Of a DNA stretch of 64,000 nucleotides, positions 35,725 to 45,893 are shown piece after piece. Position numbers and translations under genes: made by a program. Source of the DNA: Porticoccaceae bacterium (GTDB lineage: Bacteria; Pseudomonadota; Gammaproteobacteria; Pseudomonadales; Porticoccaceae); the NCBI GenBank assembly GCA_018069525.1, contig JAGPUQ010000025.1, positions 1-64,000 of the forward strand, in the 5' to 3' direction. The notes beneath the pieces were generated by a model. It saw only the letters and a list, made by a program, of their open reading frames with translations. It searched no databases and was not told where the DNA came from. Each line of letters opens with the position of its first letter. Position 1 is the first letter of the stretch.

Positions 35725-36279
35725 CTAAAAAAAGCTCTGCTCAATCGTCACTATATCACCGGGGTTAATGGGTGCATCCATTGAGATTTTTTGTGGCTGC
35801 TTATCGGGATCTCTGTCGCGGATGACAAATATTTTGGTTTTCGAGGCTCGTTCGGTCAGGCCTCCTGAAACCGCAATAGCCTTGCGTAAGGTTAAGCCTG
35901 GTTGGAAGGGATAACCACCGGGTTCTTTCACCTCACCATTAACAAAAAAACTGCGATACTCAATGACACTTACCGTCACTTTCGGGTTAATCAAATAACC
36001 ATCCTTTAAACCCAGAATAATAATGTTTTCCAGCTGTTTTGCGGTCTTGCCTTTCGCTCCTACTTCACCCAAAAATGGAAAAGATACTGTACCGGCATCA
36101 GTCAATAATATTTGATCAAAATTAAGTTCTTCTTCACCATACACTTGAATACTAATAATATCTCCGGAGCCCAACTGATACAGAGAATCCCCACCATCGG
36201 CAAAACTCAGCTGACCAGGCGACAAAACCCCTGCCAGTAAGACAACCATACAATATCGCATCAAGATCAATTTATTCAT
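35725..36279 (-). CDS. Wza-like polysaccharide export protein
   Basis: About 184 residues from ATG 36277-36279; an ATG four codons upstream is equally possible, and neither has a clear ribosome site. Signal peptide (MRYCMVVLLAGVLS) without a lipobox. The Poly_export domain starts YQLGSGDIISIQVYGE (about 34-49), and one SLBB domain follows (FFVNGEVKEPGGYPFQPGLTL). This is shorter than E. coli Wza (about 380 residues) and lacks its C-terminal pore helix, so a partner such as the beta-barrel next door may make the outer membrane channel. Confidence 0.9.
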   Translation of the reverse strand: MNKLILMRYCMVVLLAGVLSPGQLSFADGGDSLYQLGSGDIISIQVYGEEELNFDQILLTDAGTVSFPFLGEVGAKGKTAKQLENIIILGLKDGYLINPKVTVSVIEYRSFFVNGEVKEPGGYPFQPGLTLRKAIAVSGGLTERASKTKIFVIRDRDPDKQPQKISMDAPINPGDIVTIEQSFF

Positions 36280-36379
36280 TAGGTAGCACATTAAATAGTT
36301 GGCAAATCGGTAACCTATACTTGTGAAGGCTAGCCATTTTCGTCTCTGGCCCTCCGCAAATCACAGTCTCAGTTTAGGA

Positions 36380-37561
36380 TTAAAAACTCATCCCAATTTT
36401 CATCCCAAGTACGTTACGGTCGTATTCAGAAAATAAGTTATTCGAGTCGGTTTCGCTATACTCATAAAACAAGCTTACATCCAACCAGCGGCGCATTTTA
36501 TAATTCAAGCCAAGGCTTACAGTATCGACATCGTCTTCACGGTTATTAAAAAATGACGCCTGGTAGTCATAATTTTCAAATTTATAGCCAATATGTGAAT
36601 TCCACCTCGTAGTCCATTCATGATCCCACGTGAGTTCGGTAGCGGTCACTTCCGTCGACGTTTCCGTTCCGCCACCTTCCCAAATTAAACCCTCACTACT
36701 CAGAGTAAAGGTTGAGTAGGTTTTTGGTTGCCACCTAACGGAGGCCGCCCACGATGGTCTGGAAACGCTAGATATCGAACTCGCATCATAATCTCTGTTT
36801 TCTCTACCAAAGCTTATACGACCCCCGGTTTTGGCCGTTGCATTCCACTCCACACCCACGCGGTAGATTTTACTGTCACCACTTAACAGGCTTGTAGAAG
36901 ATTTATAATCATAATCAATATAAATCACTTCAGCCAAAACGCGGGTCTTCGCTCCGACGCGGTAGTAGAAGGCCCCACTGCCACCTTTTCGGTCATACTC
37001 GCTCTGCCGATTAAAGGACCCGGAATTACGATTATTATCATATCGCCGCTGCCCCATGTTCAGGCCGATATCAACCTGCCCTTTAGCCGATTTCGCACCA
37101 AAGCCATAAATAAAGCCGCCGTCGAACGTGCTTATCTCGTCGCCGGTCTCATTAAAAAACCGATTGGAGCTATCTCGCTCTTGCGTTTCGTCCACATAAC
37201 TAAGATTAAAATCCAGGCGATGTCGAGCAGTAAATTCAATACGCGCCAATACCTTAGCGTCGTGGTCAGTGTGCGAATCATCCTTACTGGAATGCACTTC
37301 GTCATGCAGCAAGTCATATTTAAATTGATATAAATTCAGGCCATCCTTCGCTCTGAATACCAAAGAGGGAGCAACCGTCGTTATCCACGACTCCACTTCA
37401 CCGCTGCGTGCTCGCCAAACGTTATCGTCGTAAGACTCGCCCACGGTTACAGACGGTATAAATCCAGTTTTGTTAGGATCTGGTTCGAGTGCCAGTGCCT
37501 GATGGCTAATTACACTTATCGTAAGCGCGACCAACACCCATGCCATTTTCTTGTTAGCCAT
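36380..37561 (-). CDS. Outer membrane beta-barrel protein of the exopolysaccharide locus
   Basis: 393 residues: signal peptide (VLVALTISVISHQALA), then alternating strands rich in Tyr, Trp and Asn over the whole length (SVTVGESYDDNVWRAR, IGYKFENYDYQASF, SLGLNYKMRRWLDVS), ending in the C-terminal Phe (MKIGMSF) that marks BAM substrates. It resembles the VpsM/EPS-associated barrel type. It probably forms or helps the export pore beside the short Wza-like protein. Upstream lies a small secreted protein gene on the same strand. Confidence 0.85.
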   Translation of the reverse strand: MANKKMAWVLVALTISVISHQALALEPDPNKTGFIPSVTVGESYDDNVWRARSGEVESWITTVAPSLVFRAKDGLNLYQFKYDLLHDEVHSSKDDSHTDHDAKVLARIEFTARHRLDFNLSYVDETQERDSSNRFFNETGDEISTFDGGFIYGFGAKSAKGQVDIGLNMGQRRYDNNRNSGSFNRQSEYDRKGGSGAFYYRVGAKTRVLAEVIYIDYDYKSSTSLLSGDSKIYRVGVEWNATAKTGGRISFGRENRDYDASSISSVSRPSWAASVRWQPKTYSTFTLSSEGLIWEGGGTETSTEVTATELTWDHEWTTRWNSHIGYKFENYDYQASFFNNREDDVDTVSLGLNYKMRRWLDVSLFYEYSETDSNNLFSEYDRNVLGMKIGMSF

Positions 37562-37618
37562 CGAAAGTCCCTGTCCGGTTCCTGAGCGACGTTCTTACTA
37601 TTCTTAAACCCTAATTAA

Positions 37619-37975
37619 TCAATTAGGACTTGCGCTGTTATTGTTAGACTCCGTTGGTGGGCTCCGTAAATGAGCGAACTTGTCACAGATGAAGGGCCCA
37701 CCGACGACAGCCGTCCTATCACAGAAGGTCGGAGAACTCAGAGTCTCGGTAATAAGCAAGCGATCTTCAGGTGTCGCGCCTTCAAGCAAGGCGTCAATGG
37801 CGACCACTAAAGCATCACCCTCGGCGGCCAAAATTTCTGCTTGCTGTACCTCGGTCAACTCAAGCCCGGCATCTAAAAGAGCCTGCACCGTGACTTCATC
37901 GGCAAGCGCCGCACTCACACTCATTATCATGGCCAGTAGTAAGGTCACTAATGGCGCAATTAACGTCTTTTTCAT
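37619..37975 (-). CDS. Small secreted protein of unknown function
   Basis: About 118 residues from the ATG at 37973-37975, with GGAG upstream. The signal peptide is LIAPLVTLLLAMIMSVSAALA. The mature part is acidic and helical (QALLDAGLELTEVQQAEILAA) and its C-terminal third holds two Cys (FCDRTAV, FICDKF) that could form a disulfide. No family is recognised. It is the first gene of the minus-strand export operon, so an accessory role in polysaccharide secretion is inferred from position only. Confidence 0.7.
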   Translation of the reverse strand: MKKTLIAPLVTLLLAMIMSVSAALADEVTVQALLDAGLELTEVQQAEILAAEGDALVVAIDALLEGATPEDRLLITETLSSPTFCDRTAVVGGPFICDKFAHLRSPPTESNNNSASPN

Positions 37976-38063
37976 GGCTCGCACTCCATTTCAAATCCCG
38001 GAGCATCAATTTGCTCTCTGATCGCTGCCTCATTTGTATTGCGTTTTGTTTTTATCTCTAGTT

Positions 38064-38098
38064 TCAGACCTCAGACCTCAGACCTCAGACCTCAGACT
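38064..38098. repeat. Heptanucleotide tandem repeat, five units
   Basis: TCAGACC repeated from 38064 (four perfect units and a fifth ending in T). It lies in the 265-bp gap between the small secreted protein gene and the divergent ligase-like gene, i.e. in or next to a promoter region. The rest of the gap is AT-rich with no other clear signal. Confidence 0.93.
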
Positions 38099-38240
38099 TT
38101 AGACCTCTTTTTGATCTTATGTTCCTGACAAACAAGAAAATTGTAACATACCTACCCCACTAATTTTGTATACTACCGAACGTTTTACGCATTTATTTAT
38201 GCGAATCTGCTTAAATGTACAATAATAAATACCCATCCCG

Positions 38241-39626
38241 TTGACATGCTATACAACAAACAGGCCAATTCTAATCACTCGACCCCAACAAAAAGCAGAC
38301 TTTGAGCAATTGCTCGCCTACGCCGTATTAGCTTTACTGGCCTGGTTACCCTTACCTCTGGGCAGCAATCGCCCCTGGTCTTCGATGTTACTGGTGCTCA
38401 TCACGGCTCTACTGAGTGCCGCCTGGGCCTGGACCAAACTACGAAGACCGTCGAACAAAACAAATAAAAACAATGTGTTACGTCACTCCAAGCCTTTGCT
38501 TTGCCTCCTGGCCGCAAGCCAAACATGGATAGGTATCCAATGGTTAACGGGCATCAGCCAAAACCACGGGGAGACACTACGCTACCTTATGCTCGGCTGT
38601 AGCTATGGCCTGCTCTATCTGCTGGTCATCAACCTTTTTTATACCCGCCAAAGACTGACTTTATTACTATCCGTCGTCGTCATAAGTGGCGCGGCTCAGG
38701 CTTTTTATGGCACGTTTATGACACTTTCGGGCCTGGAATGGCACTTTTTTGCCGTAAAAGAACATTACCTCGGCCATGCCACCGGGACCTTCGTTAACCG
38801 TAATCATCTTGCCGGTTATCTGGAAATGACCATCGCCTGTGGAATTGGCCTATTGCTGGCCTTGCGAGGCGGACAAAAATTTAACCTGCGCAACTCTATT
38901 GAACTGCTGATGGGCCCCAAAGCCCTAATCCGCCTGTCCTTAGTGATTATGGTAATCGCACTGGTGATGACCCACTCGCGCATGGGCAATGTGGCTTTCT
39001 TTAGCGCGCTGACAATTGTGGGTGGCTTGTTTATTGTCACCAACAAACAGCATCGAACCCGCAACAGCCTGGTTCTACTCAGCATTATCCTGATTGACAT
39101 GCTGGTTATCAGCCAGTACTTTGGCCTGGAAAACCTCAAAGACCGCCTGATTAACACCCAGATATCCGACCAGATCGTCAATGGCGAAGTGGTACAGCAA
39201 TCCAATGTCGTTCGCGACGATATTTTCGTTTCAGCCCTGCCACTGATTGAGAAATATGCCATCACCGGCGCCGGAGCGGGCAGCTTTGAATCGGTCTACC
39301 AACAATACCCGGGCGCAGACATTCAACTGCACCTCGACCACGCCCACAACGACTATCTACAATTTATTGTCGAATTTGGCCTTATCGGCCTATTGCCCCT
39401 TGCCCTGTTTATCGTCCTGTCCTTGTGGCACGCCCTGCAAGCCCTACGCTTTCACCAATCACCCTATCGCAGCGGAGTAGGCTTTGCCTCGTCCATGGGG
39501 ATCTTATCGCTCCTGATTCACTCTTCTACCGATTTTAATCTGCAAATCCCCGCCAATGCCGCTACCTTCACGGTACTCTGCGCAATCGCCGTGCTCGCAA
39601 AGCACCACGTGAAAACAGCTCCATGA
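38241..39626 (+). CDS. O-antigen ligase/polymerase family membrane protein (Wzy_C)
   Basis: 461 residues from a TTG at 38241; no ATG fits near the N terminus and no ribosome site is clear, so the start is uncertain. Ten or so membrane helices (LLAYAVLALLAWLPLPLG, YGLLYLLVINLFY, LSLVIMVIALVMTHS), and the large periplasmic loop ends at HLDHAHNDYLQFIVEFGLIGL, the Wzy_C signature. It either polymerises the exopolysaccharide or ligates glycan. It is the only plus-strand gene in the polysaccharide locus and overlaps the convergent VanZ-like gene by 59 bp. Confidence 0.88.
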   Translation: MTCYTTNRPILITRPQQKADFEQLLAYAVLALLAWLPLPLGSNRPWSSMLLVLITALLSAAWAWTKLRRPSNKTNKNNVLRHSKPLLCLLAASQTWIGIQWLTGISQNHGETLRYLMLGCSYGLLYLLVINLFYTRQRLTLLLSVVVISGAAQAFYGTFMTLSGLEWHFFAVKEHYLGHATGTFVNRNHLAGYLEMTIACGIGLLLALRGGQKFNLRNSIELLMGPKALIRLSLVIMVIALVMTHSRMGNVAFFSALTIVGGLFIVTNKQHRTRNSLVLLSIILIDMLVISQYFGLENLKDRLINTQISDQIVNGEVVQQSNVVRDDIFVSALPLIEKYAITGAGAGSFESVYQQYPGADIQLHLDHAHNDYLQFIVEFGLIGLLPLALFIVLSLWHALQALRFHQSPYRSGVGFASSMGILSLLIHSSTDFNLQIPANAATFTVLCAIAVLAKHHVKTAP

Positions 39627-39951
39627 GAGCCATAGCCAGCAGCACACCGATCAAATTTGCATAAACGTCATACATATCAAACAAGCGTAAAGGTCGAATG
39701 ACGCCTTGCAGATACTCCAGAATAAAAGCAGTGACCAACATCGCTAGCCAAAACCCGATTTTAGGCAGCATAAGAAAAACCATACGAGCGGTAACAGCCA
39801 ACGCCAAAAAAGCCACAACGTGATCAATCGTACCGGCATAACCGAAAACAGCCGGAATTGGCGTAGGACGAAAAATCGCGTACAACACAACAGCACTCAC
39901 GGACAAAAACAAAGCCCATCGCGCTATCACACTATTTTTAAAAGAAGCCAT
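39568..39951 (-). CDS. VanZ-like family membrane protein
   Basis: 127 residues, four hydrophobic helices (ARWALFLSVSAVVLYAIF, HVVAFLALAVTARMVFL, FWLAMLVTAFILEYLQ, NLIGVLLAMALMELF). The VanZ pattern is visible as D-H-x-x-A-F-x-x-L (DHVVAFLAL) and LEYLQ plus DVYANLIGVLLA. Function is unknown; such genes are common in polysaccharide clusters. Its 3' end overlaps the convergent ligase-like gene by 59 bp, an unusual antisense arrangement. Confidence 0.85.
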   Translation of the reverse strand: MASFKNSVIARWALFLSVSAVVLYAIFRPTPIPAVFGYAGTIDHVVAFLALAVTARMVFLMLPKIGFWLAMLVTAFILEYLQGVIRPLRLFDMYDVYANLIGVLLAMALMELFSRGALRARRLRRVP

Positions 39952-40057
39952 TAGCTTTAAACGAAGTCATACGTTTTAAAAAAAGTCATAAGCCTATTCT
40001 GGAAGAAAGGAAAAAATCTGCGCGGGAGTCAAATTTTAATATTGAATCTTTTGAGCA

Positions 40058-40104
40058 ATAACTCATAATTCGTAACTCATAACTCATAACTCAAGCCTCA
40101 TAAC
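40058..40104 (-). repeat. Heptameric repeat downstream of the manC-like gene
   Basis: On the minus strand GAGTTAT repeats about five times with small changes, starting 15 bp after the mannose-1-phosphate guanylyltransferase stop (40119). The 7-bp period carries a TGA in each unit (TATGAG), so stops occur in all frames. Confidence 0.85.
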
Positions 40105-40118
40105 AAAAAGTTCATTCC

Positions 40119-41606
40119 TTAAGATTTCATTTTCGGCTCGGAAACCTCCCGACCATAAACATCATCAATACGGATGATGTCATCTTCGCCGGTATACTCG
40201 CCCATCTGTACCTCAATCATTGCCAAATCGCTATCGCCTTTATTTTCGAGACGATGGACCTGGCCCATTTTTATATAAGTTGATTCATTGGGGTTGAGCA
40301 AAAACACATCCTCGTCAACCGTCACTGTAGCTATGCCGGAAACTACTACCCAGTGCTCATTGCGATAACGATGTTTCTGCAAAGACAATTTCGAACCTGG
40401 CTTGACCACAATTCGCTTAATTTTATAAAATTCAGAAGCCAATAAAACTTCATAGGTCCCCCAGGGCCGGTGTACCTTATTGTGCACCTTCGCCAACTCG
40501 GGCGACCTTAACTTAATTTTCTCTACAACTTGTTTTACTTTTTGAGAACTACCTTTTTTGGCTATCAACAAGGCATCAACGGTATCCACTACCAATAAGT
40601 CATCGACATCAATCAAAGCAACCTGACGCTCACCGGACACTAACAAATTATTATGTGAGTCAATATAAATGGGCTGGTTATCACCTTCTTCCATCGCTAC
40701 CAAAGCATTACCAGCATCTGCCTGACTTGCCGTATTACTACGTTTTACCTCGTCAAAAAGCGCATCAAAACTACCCAGGTCAGACCACCCCATATCACAG
40801 GGTACAACCTTGACCTTGCTGGATTTCTCCATCACTGCATAGTCGATACTGTCCGCAGGAATCGCCTGCATCGCCTCTAATTGAATGCGAATCTCTTTCC
40901 TGGCGCCGTCAGAGTCAGTCTCGGCAGAATCGATTGCTGCAATAGCCCGCTTACAGGCCTGATACATCTCTGGGGCGTACTGCTCCAGCTCGGCCAAAAA
41001 CACGCCTGCTTTGAAGCAAAACATGCCCGAGTTCCAATAGTAATTACCCTGTTCGATATAAGATTGCGCTAGCTCTACCGAAGGTTTCTCTTTAAAGGAA
41101 AGCACCTGTTCACCCAAGGCCGTCGTTTCATTTGCCCTGTCAACACCCGCACTTTGAATATAACCATAACCGGTTTCAGGGTAATCCGGTTTAATGCCGA
41201 AGGTGACCAACGCGCCCTGCTCAGCCAACTGTTCTGCGACAGAAATTGCCTGGTCATAGGCTTGTTGATTTTTCACCAGATGATCAGATGGCGTCACCAA
41301 AACCATGTCATCCTCATTGAGCGCAAAACAGGCCAAGGCAATAGCAGGGGCTGTATTTCGCCCAACGGGCTCCAGTAAAAACCTTGAATCCGCGACATTC
41401 AATTCAGACAACTGGTCAACCGCCAGAAAAAACTGATCCGTATTAGAAATAATAAAACTTGAATCACAACTATTTTCGTTACGAGTAACCGTATCTTGAA
41501 ACAATGAACGTCCGTCAAACAATCGAACAAATTGTTTTGGCAACATGGTTCGACTCAAAGGCCACAAACGCGTACCGGAGCCCCCACATAAAATAATATT
41601 AATCAT
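40119..41606 (-). CDS. manC: Mannose-1-phosphate guanylyltransferase / mannose-6-phosphate isomerase
   Basis: 495 residues of the bifunctional ManC/AlgA type. The nucleotidyltransferase half starts with IILCGGSGTRLWPLSR (3-18) and PKQF (Lys contact), then FKEKPSVELAQ. The C-terminal cupin-type isomerase half has RPWGTYEVL and QKHRYRNEHWVVVSG with metal-binding His. It makes GDP-mannose, the precursor for the gmd-fcl pair next to it. Confidence 0.97.
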   Translation of the reverse strand: MINIILCGGSGTRLWPLSRTMLPKQFVRLFDGRSLFQDTVTRNENSCDSSFIISNTDQFFLAVDQLSELNVADSRFLLEPVGRNTAPAIALACFALNEDDMVLVTPSDHLVKNQQAYDQAISVAEQLAEQGALVTFGIKPDYPETGYGYIQSAGVDRANETTALGEQVLSFKEKPSVELAQSYIEQGNYYWNSGMFCFKAGVFLAELEQYAPEMYQACKRAIAAIDSAETDSDGARKEIRIQLEAMQAIPADSIDYAVMEKSSKVKVVPCDMGWSDLGSFDALFDEVKRSNTASQADAGNALVAMEEGDNQPIYIDSHNNLLVSGERQVALIDVDDLLVVDTVDALLIAKKGSSQKVKQVVEKIKLRSPELAKVHNKVHRPWGTYEVLLASEFYKIKRIVVKPGSKLSLQKHRYRNEHWVVVSGIATVTVDEDVFLLNPNESTYIKMGQVHRLENKGDSDLAMIEVQMGEYTGEDDIIRIDDVYGREVSEPKMKS

Positions 41607-41680
41607 TCAGGCACCAATATTAGGTAAAAATGTTAGGCACAAATGGCATAACAGACATTAAACAAAAACAATGCAATTTT

Positions 41681-42643
41681 TCACGTCCTGAAATTATTCT
41701 GATTTTCCAAAAACCAGTCATAAGTCGCGGCTAGTCCCGCCTCCAAAGAGATTGAGGCTTGCCAGCCCAGGTCACTCAACCGAGACACATCTAATAACTT
41801 GCGCGGCGTACCATCTGGCTTGCTGGCATCAAACTCAATCTTGCCTTTATAACCCACCACCCGCGCCATAGTTTCGACCAGATCTTTAATCGTACAATCG
41901 ATACCCGTGCCCACATTAATATGCGAGAGCATAGGTTTGGTATGGCGTTGATACACTGCATTATCAAGATTCATCACAAAAACTGCGGCCTGGGCCATAT
42001 CATTCACATGTAAAAATTCACGCATTGGTGTACCAGAACCCCAGGCCGTGACAACTGGGTCGTCTTTAACTTTAGCTAGATGGAAACGTCGCATCAAGGC
42101 AGGGATAACATGTGAATTTTCTGGATGAAAGTTATCGTTCTCGCCGTATAAATTAGTGGGCATCACCGAGCGGTAATCCACCCCGTACTGTCGATTGTAG
42201 GACTCGCACAGCTTAATGCCTGTAATCTTAGCAATGGCGTAGGGTTCGTTGGTTGGTTCTAAAGTACCCTGTAACAACTCCGACTCTTGCATCGGCTGCA
42301 CAGCCATCTTGGGGTAAATGCACGACGAGCCCAAAAACAGCAGCTTCTCTACCCCCGCAACATAAGACTGATGAATGATATTTGCCTCAATCATCAGGTT
42401 TTCATAAATAAACTCTGCGGGGTACGCGTTATTGGCGTGAATACCACCCACTTTGGCCGCCGCTAAATACACCTGGTCGATGTTTTCATTTTCAAAGAAA
42501 CCTCGCACCTCAGCCTGGCACAACAAATCAAGCTCGTCGCGATTACGGGTCACGAGCTCTACATCGGCACAGGGTTCAAGTTGCCGGACAATGGCGGAAC
42601 CCACCATACCTCGGTGGCCTGAAATAAAAATTCGCTTTCCCAT
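41681..42643 (-). CDS. fcl: GDP-L-fucose synthase
   Basis: 320 residues of the extended SDR family: NADP loop [11 protein letters not shown] (8-18), catalytic Ser in GSSCIYPK (about 106-113) and YAIAKITG (Tyr/Lys about 136-140). It epimerises and reduces GDP-4-keto-6-deoxymannose to GDP-L-fucose. Follows gmd by about 50 bp on the same strand. Confidence 0.97.
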   Translation of the reverse strand: MGKRIFISGHRGMVGSAIVRQLEPCADVELVTRNRDELDLLCQAEVRGFFENENIDQVYLAAAKVGGIHANNAYPAEFIYENLMIEANIIHQSYVAGVEKLLFLGSSCIYPKMAVQPMQESELLQGTLEPTNEPYAIAKITGIKLCESYNRQYGVDYRSVMPTNLYGENDNFHPENSHVIPALMRRFHLAKVKDDPVVTAWGSGTPMREFLHVNDMAQAAVFVMNLDNAVYQRHTKPMLSHINVGTGIDCTIKDLVETMARVVGYKGKIEFDASKPDGTPRKLLDVSRLSDLGWQASISLEAGLAATYDWFLENQNNFRT

Positions 42644-42694
42644 ATTTCTCTACTTGATATGCCCTGAGTCTTTTAACTCAGGATTTAAGATTTT

Positions 42695-43819
42695 TTATGA
42701 CTCCAGGCTGACATTAACCTCATGCCCATGCGCTTTCAATAAAGCGTGCCGTTTAGCGATATCCAGGTCATTGGTAATCATCTCGGCACACATCTCTTCC
42801 ACCGAAATCTCTGGCACCCAGCCTAATTTTTCCTTAGCTTTGGTCGGATCACCTAACAAGGTTTCTACTTCCGTCGGGCGAAAATAACGCGGGTCAACCT
42901 TTACCAACACATCGCCAACCGATACCCCCGGTAGCGGCTCTCTGGTAATGGCTTTAACGGCTCCGGTCTCTTCCAGGCCTTCACCACTAAACTTAAGCTC
43001 AATGCCTAACTCAGCCGCCGACAGCCGCACGAAATCCCGCACCGATATTTGCTTGCCGGTGGCAATTACAAAATCGTCTGGCGTCTCTTGCTGCAACATC
43101 ATCCATTGCATACGCACATAGTCTTTCGCGTGCCCCCAATCCCGCAGTGCATTCATGTTACCCAGATACAAACAATCCTCCAAACCTTGCGAGATATTGC
43201 ACAGGGAGCGAGTGATTTTACGGGTCACAAAGGTTTCGCCACGGCGCGGGGACTCGTGGTTAAACAAAATACCGTTGCAGGCATACATACCGTAGGCTTC
43301 CCGGTAGTTAATGGTAATCCAATAGGCATACATCTTTGCTACCGCATAAGGCGAGCGAGGGTAAAAAGGAGTCCGTTCTGTTTGTGGACTCTCCTGAACC
43401 AAACCATAAAGCTCTGAAGTCGATGCCTGGTAGAAGCGCGTCTTCTTCTCCATACCGAGAATACGGATCGCCTCCAGTAGGCGCAAGGTACCCATTGCGT
43501 CCGTGTCCGCCGTGTACTCTGGTGATTCAAAAGACACTGCCACGTGGCTTTGCGCACCCAGGTTATACACCTCATCCGGTTGCACCTGTTGCAATATGCG
43601 AACCAAATTAGATGTGTCTGTTAGATCACCATAGTGTAAGAAAAAATTCTTATTCGACTCGTGAACATCCTGATAAATATGATCAATTCGCTCCGTATTA
43701 AGCGAAGACGAACGACGCTTAATACCATGAACCTGATAGCCCTTCTCCAATAAAAATTCAGCCAAATAGGAGCCATCCTGGCCGGTGACTCCGGTAATCA
43801 ATGCTATTTTATTGTCCAT
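42695..43819 (-). CDS. gmd: GDP-mannose 4,6-dehydratase
   Basis: 374 residues: [20 protein letters not shown] (8-27), HYGDLTD, the catalytic set STSELYG and [10 protein letters not shown] (Tyr/Lys about 157-161), and [16 protein letters not shown], all diagnostic of Gmd. It makes GDP-4-keto-6-deoxy-D-mannose. Its start overlaps the WecG-type gene by 11 bp. Confidence 0.98.
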   Translation of the reverse strand: MDNKIALITGVTGQDGSYLAEFLLEKGYQVHGIKRRSSSLNTERIDHIYQDVHESNKNFFLHYGDLTDTSNLVRILQQVQPDEVYNLGAQSHVAVSFESPEYTADTDAMGTLRLLEAIRILGMEKKTRFYQASTSELYGLVQESPQTERTPFYPRSPYAVAKMYAYWITINYREAYGMYACNGILFNHESPRRGETFVTRKITRSLCNISQGLEDCLYLGNMNALRDWGHAKDYVRMQWMMLQQETPDDFVIATGKQISVRDFVRLSAAELGIELKFSGEGLEETGAVKAITREPLPGVSVGDVLVKVDPRYFRPTEVETLLGDPTKAKEKLGWVPEISVEEMCAEMITNDLDIAKRHALLKAHGHEVNVSLES

Positions 43820-44591
43820 TTATATCTCTACTAAAATTTTTCTTGAACAGCCATTGCTGAAGAAAATACCAAACAAACCGGGGATTATGTTTTAGATAGC
43901 GCCGCCATAATCGCCCTGGCTCACAACAAAGTCGAAACAACCATTCCATGCCGATACTCTGCATCCAGCGGGGTGCGTGTTTTTTAGTGCCCGCAACAAA
44001 ATCGAACGCCGCACCAACACCAATCATGACACAATTCAGCTGCGCTTTATGCGCTGCCATCCAGATCTCCTGCTTGGGGCAACCTACCCCCACAAACAGC
44101 ACATCAACTCCCGCTTGATTAATGCGCTCTGTAATAATCTCATCTTCCGCTTGATCTAAAGCACGAAACGGCGGCGAAAAATCGTATGTTATCTTGATTT
44201 CAGGATATTGAGCTAGTAGATTAGACTTAACCAAATCGAGAATGGCCTGCGAGCTACCGCCGTATAAGCCAACATTGATCAACTTCTCGCCACTCCCTGC
44301 ACACAGTGCATGCATAATATCCTGGCCCCTCACCTGTGCTGCCTCTTTATGCCCTAAGAGCTTTTGAGCAACCGCAATAGGTTTGCCATCAGGAATCACC
44401 AAGTCGGCGTTATTTATTAGCTCACAGAAATGGGGTGAATCGAAAGCCTCCATACACATATGGACATTGGCCACACACACGTAAGCCCCTTTATTAGCAG
44501 AAGCCGACTGTAAAATTCGATCGACGGCAGGCGCTAATGCCGTTACGTCGACATCCATTGCAATAATGGTAACTCTACTCACCGCGTCCAT
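43809..44591 (-). CDS. WecG/TagA/CpsF-family glycosyltransferase (GT26)
   Basis: About 260 residues from the ATG at 44589-44591 (a TTG eight codons upstream is weaker). Motifs: [20 protein letters not shown] (about 77-96), the G-x-YGGS nucleotide loop and [19 protein letters not shown] (about 175-193). Family members transfer N-acetylmannosamine-type sugars to lipid-linked acceptors. A membrane-associated role near the C-terminal Arg-rich end ([20 protein letters not shown]) is likely. Downstream overlap with gmd suggests one transcript. Confidence 0.93.
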   Translation of the reverse strand: MDAVSRVTIIAMDVDVTALAPAVDRILQSASANKGAYVCVANVHMCMEAFDSPHFCELINNADLVIPDGKPIAVAQKLLGHKEAAQVRGQDIMHALCAGSGEKLINVGLYGGSSQAILDLVKSNLLAQYPEIKITYDFSPPFRALDQAEDEIITERINQAGVDVLFVGVGCPKQEIWMAAHKAQLNCVMIGVGAAFDFVAGTKKHAPRWMQSIGMEWLFRLCCEPGRLWRRYLKHNPRFVWYFLQQWLFKKNFSRDINGQ

Positions 44592-44685
44592 TCTCGTCTC
44601 ACCGCATTCATTCAATCAGCCTAACTATCATACAATTACCTACCGTTTGACAGCCAAGACTCATTCTACTGTCTGAACCGAGACC

Positions 44686-45870
44686 TCAAGGCTCTAAATT
44701 CAAAATCTGCTTATTATCTTCAATCGCCTGGTTATAAATATCCATTAATATTTCGTAGTTCTTGTCGGGCGTATATTTTTCCTCGTACTCTCTTCTAGCA
44801 TTACGCCCCATCTGTCGAGATTCTTCGGGATGACTAGCCATCCAACGTACTTTGTCGGCAAGATCATTCGCGTTACCCGCTTCAAAATGCAAGCCAGTAA
44901 CACCATCCGTAACAATCTCGGCCATGCCCCCAAGTCGGGATGCGATAATTGGTAAACCCTGAGAAAACGCCTCTACAAGCACCATTGGAAAGCCCTCATA
45001 ACACTCTGAAGGCATTACTAGAAAGGCAGCCTGCCCCATCTCTTTACGTACCGAATCCTGATTGAGCATCCCGAGTGCTTCAACCTTGTCACCGGTTAAA
45101 TTAGCCAATTCCCCTTCCAGCGGCCCGGCACCTGCTACTCGCAACGACACATTGAGCGATCTCCAGGCATTTAAAAGCGTCTCCATTCCCTTTTCCTGGC
45201 TTAAACGCCCAACAAAAAGTGCACCTGCTTTATTTGGGTTAACGTCTTCAGACAAACCGGCATCAACCACAAAATTTGATTTCACTGCTATTTTATGTTC
45301 CGGGAAACCCGCTTCGATAAATTTATTTTTCGCAAACTCTGTGAGCGCAATAAATCTATTTACCTTATGCTGCCAGGTACCCATCGACCGATGTTTCGCT
45401 ACCATTCGCGCTACCGCAAGCGAACCGATAGCCGACTCTCTGTAACAACCGTGAAGAACAGCTTGGTAAGCTGAACCTTTAATACATTTTTCACAAACCT
45501 TTCCATCACGCATCAATAGCCCACCCGGGCACATGGTTCTATAATTATGCAACGTTTGCACAACTGGAACACCTGCATCAATACAAGCATCGTAAATAGA
45601 GGGGGTTAGCAGAGGAAAAAAATTATGGATATGAACAATATCAGGTTCGTATTGTCGGATTTTTTCTCTCATCCATTTCAACGACTGTCGAGAGTGTGCA
45701 ACCTCCCAAAATACTTGCAATTTAGACTTAAAAGAATCGATTTCATTGTTATCCTTTAGTGCTGAGAAAACTAAGAGGCCCATTTCGGCAAGCAATTTAA
45801 TTTCAGCATCCATTACACTATCTTCGCCGCCTCCTTGCTTATATCGATTATGGACAAACAATATTTTCAC
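44686..45870 (-). CDS. Glycosyltransferase family 4
   Basis: About 394 residues from a GTG at 45868-45870 (VKILFVHNRYKQGGGEDSV start, typical of GT4). The N-terminal domain has HIHNFFPLLTPSIYD, a Cys-rich segment CPGGLLMRDGKVCEKCIKG often seen in this GT4 group, and the C-terminal GT-B domain holds FVGRLSQEKGMETLLNAW and PSECYEGFPMVLVEAFSQGLP (E-x7-E). It transfers a sugar from a nucleotide donor to the growing repeat unit. Confidence 0.93.
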   Translation of the reverse strand: MKILFVHNRYKQGGGEDSVMDAEIKLLAEMGLLVFSALKDNNEIDSFKSKLQVFWEVAHSRQSLKWMREKIRQYEPDIVHIHNFFPLLTPSIYDACIDAGVPVVQTLHNYRTMCPGGLLMRDGKVCEKCIKGSAYQAVLHGCYRESAIGSLAVARMVAKHRSMGTWQHKVNRFIALTEFAKNKFIEAGFPEHKIAVKSNFVVDAGLSEDVNPNKAGALFVGRLSQEKGMETLLNAWRSLNVSLRVAGAGPLEGELANLTGDKVEALGMLNQDSVRKEMGQAAFLVMPSECYEGFPMVLVEAFSQGLPIIASRLGGMAEIVTDGVTGLHFEAGNANDLADKVRWMASHPEESRQMGRNARREYEEKYTPDKNYEILMDIYNQAIEDNKQILNLEP

Positions 45871-45893
45871 AAACAAACATCCCAGGTATCAAA

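Noticed and set aside
36292-38240. JUMPstart/ops element before the polysaccharide genes
   Set aside because: No GGCGGTAG core found on either strand upstream of the export or assembly blocks.
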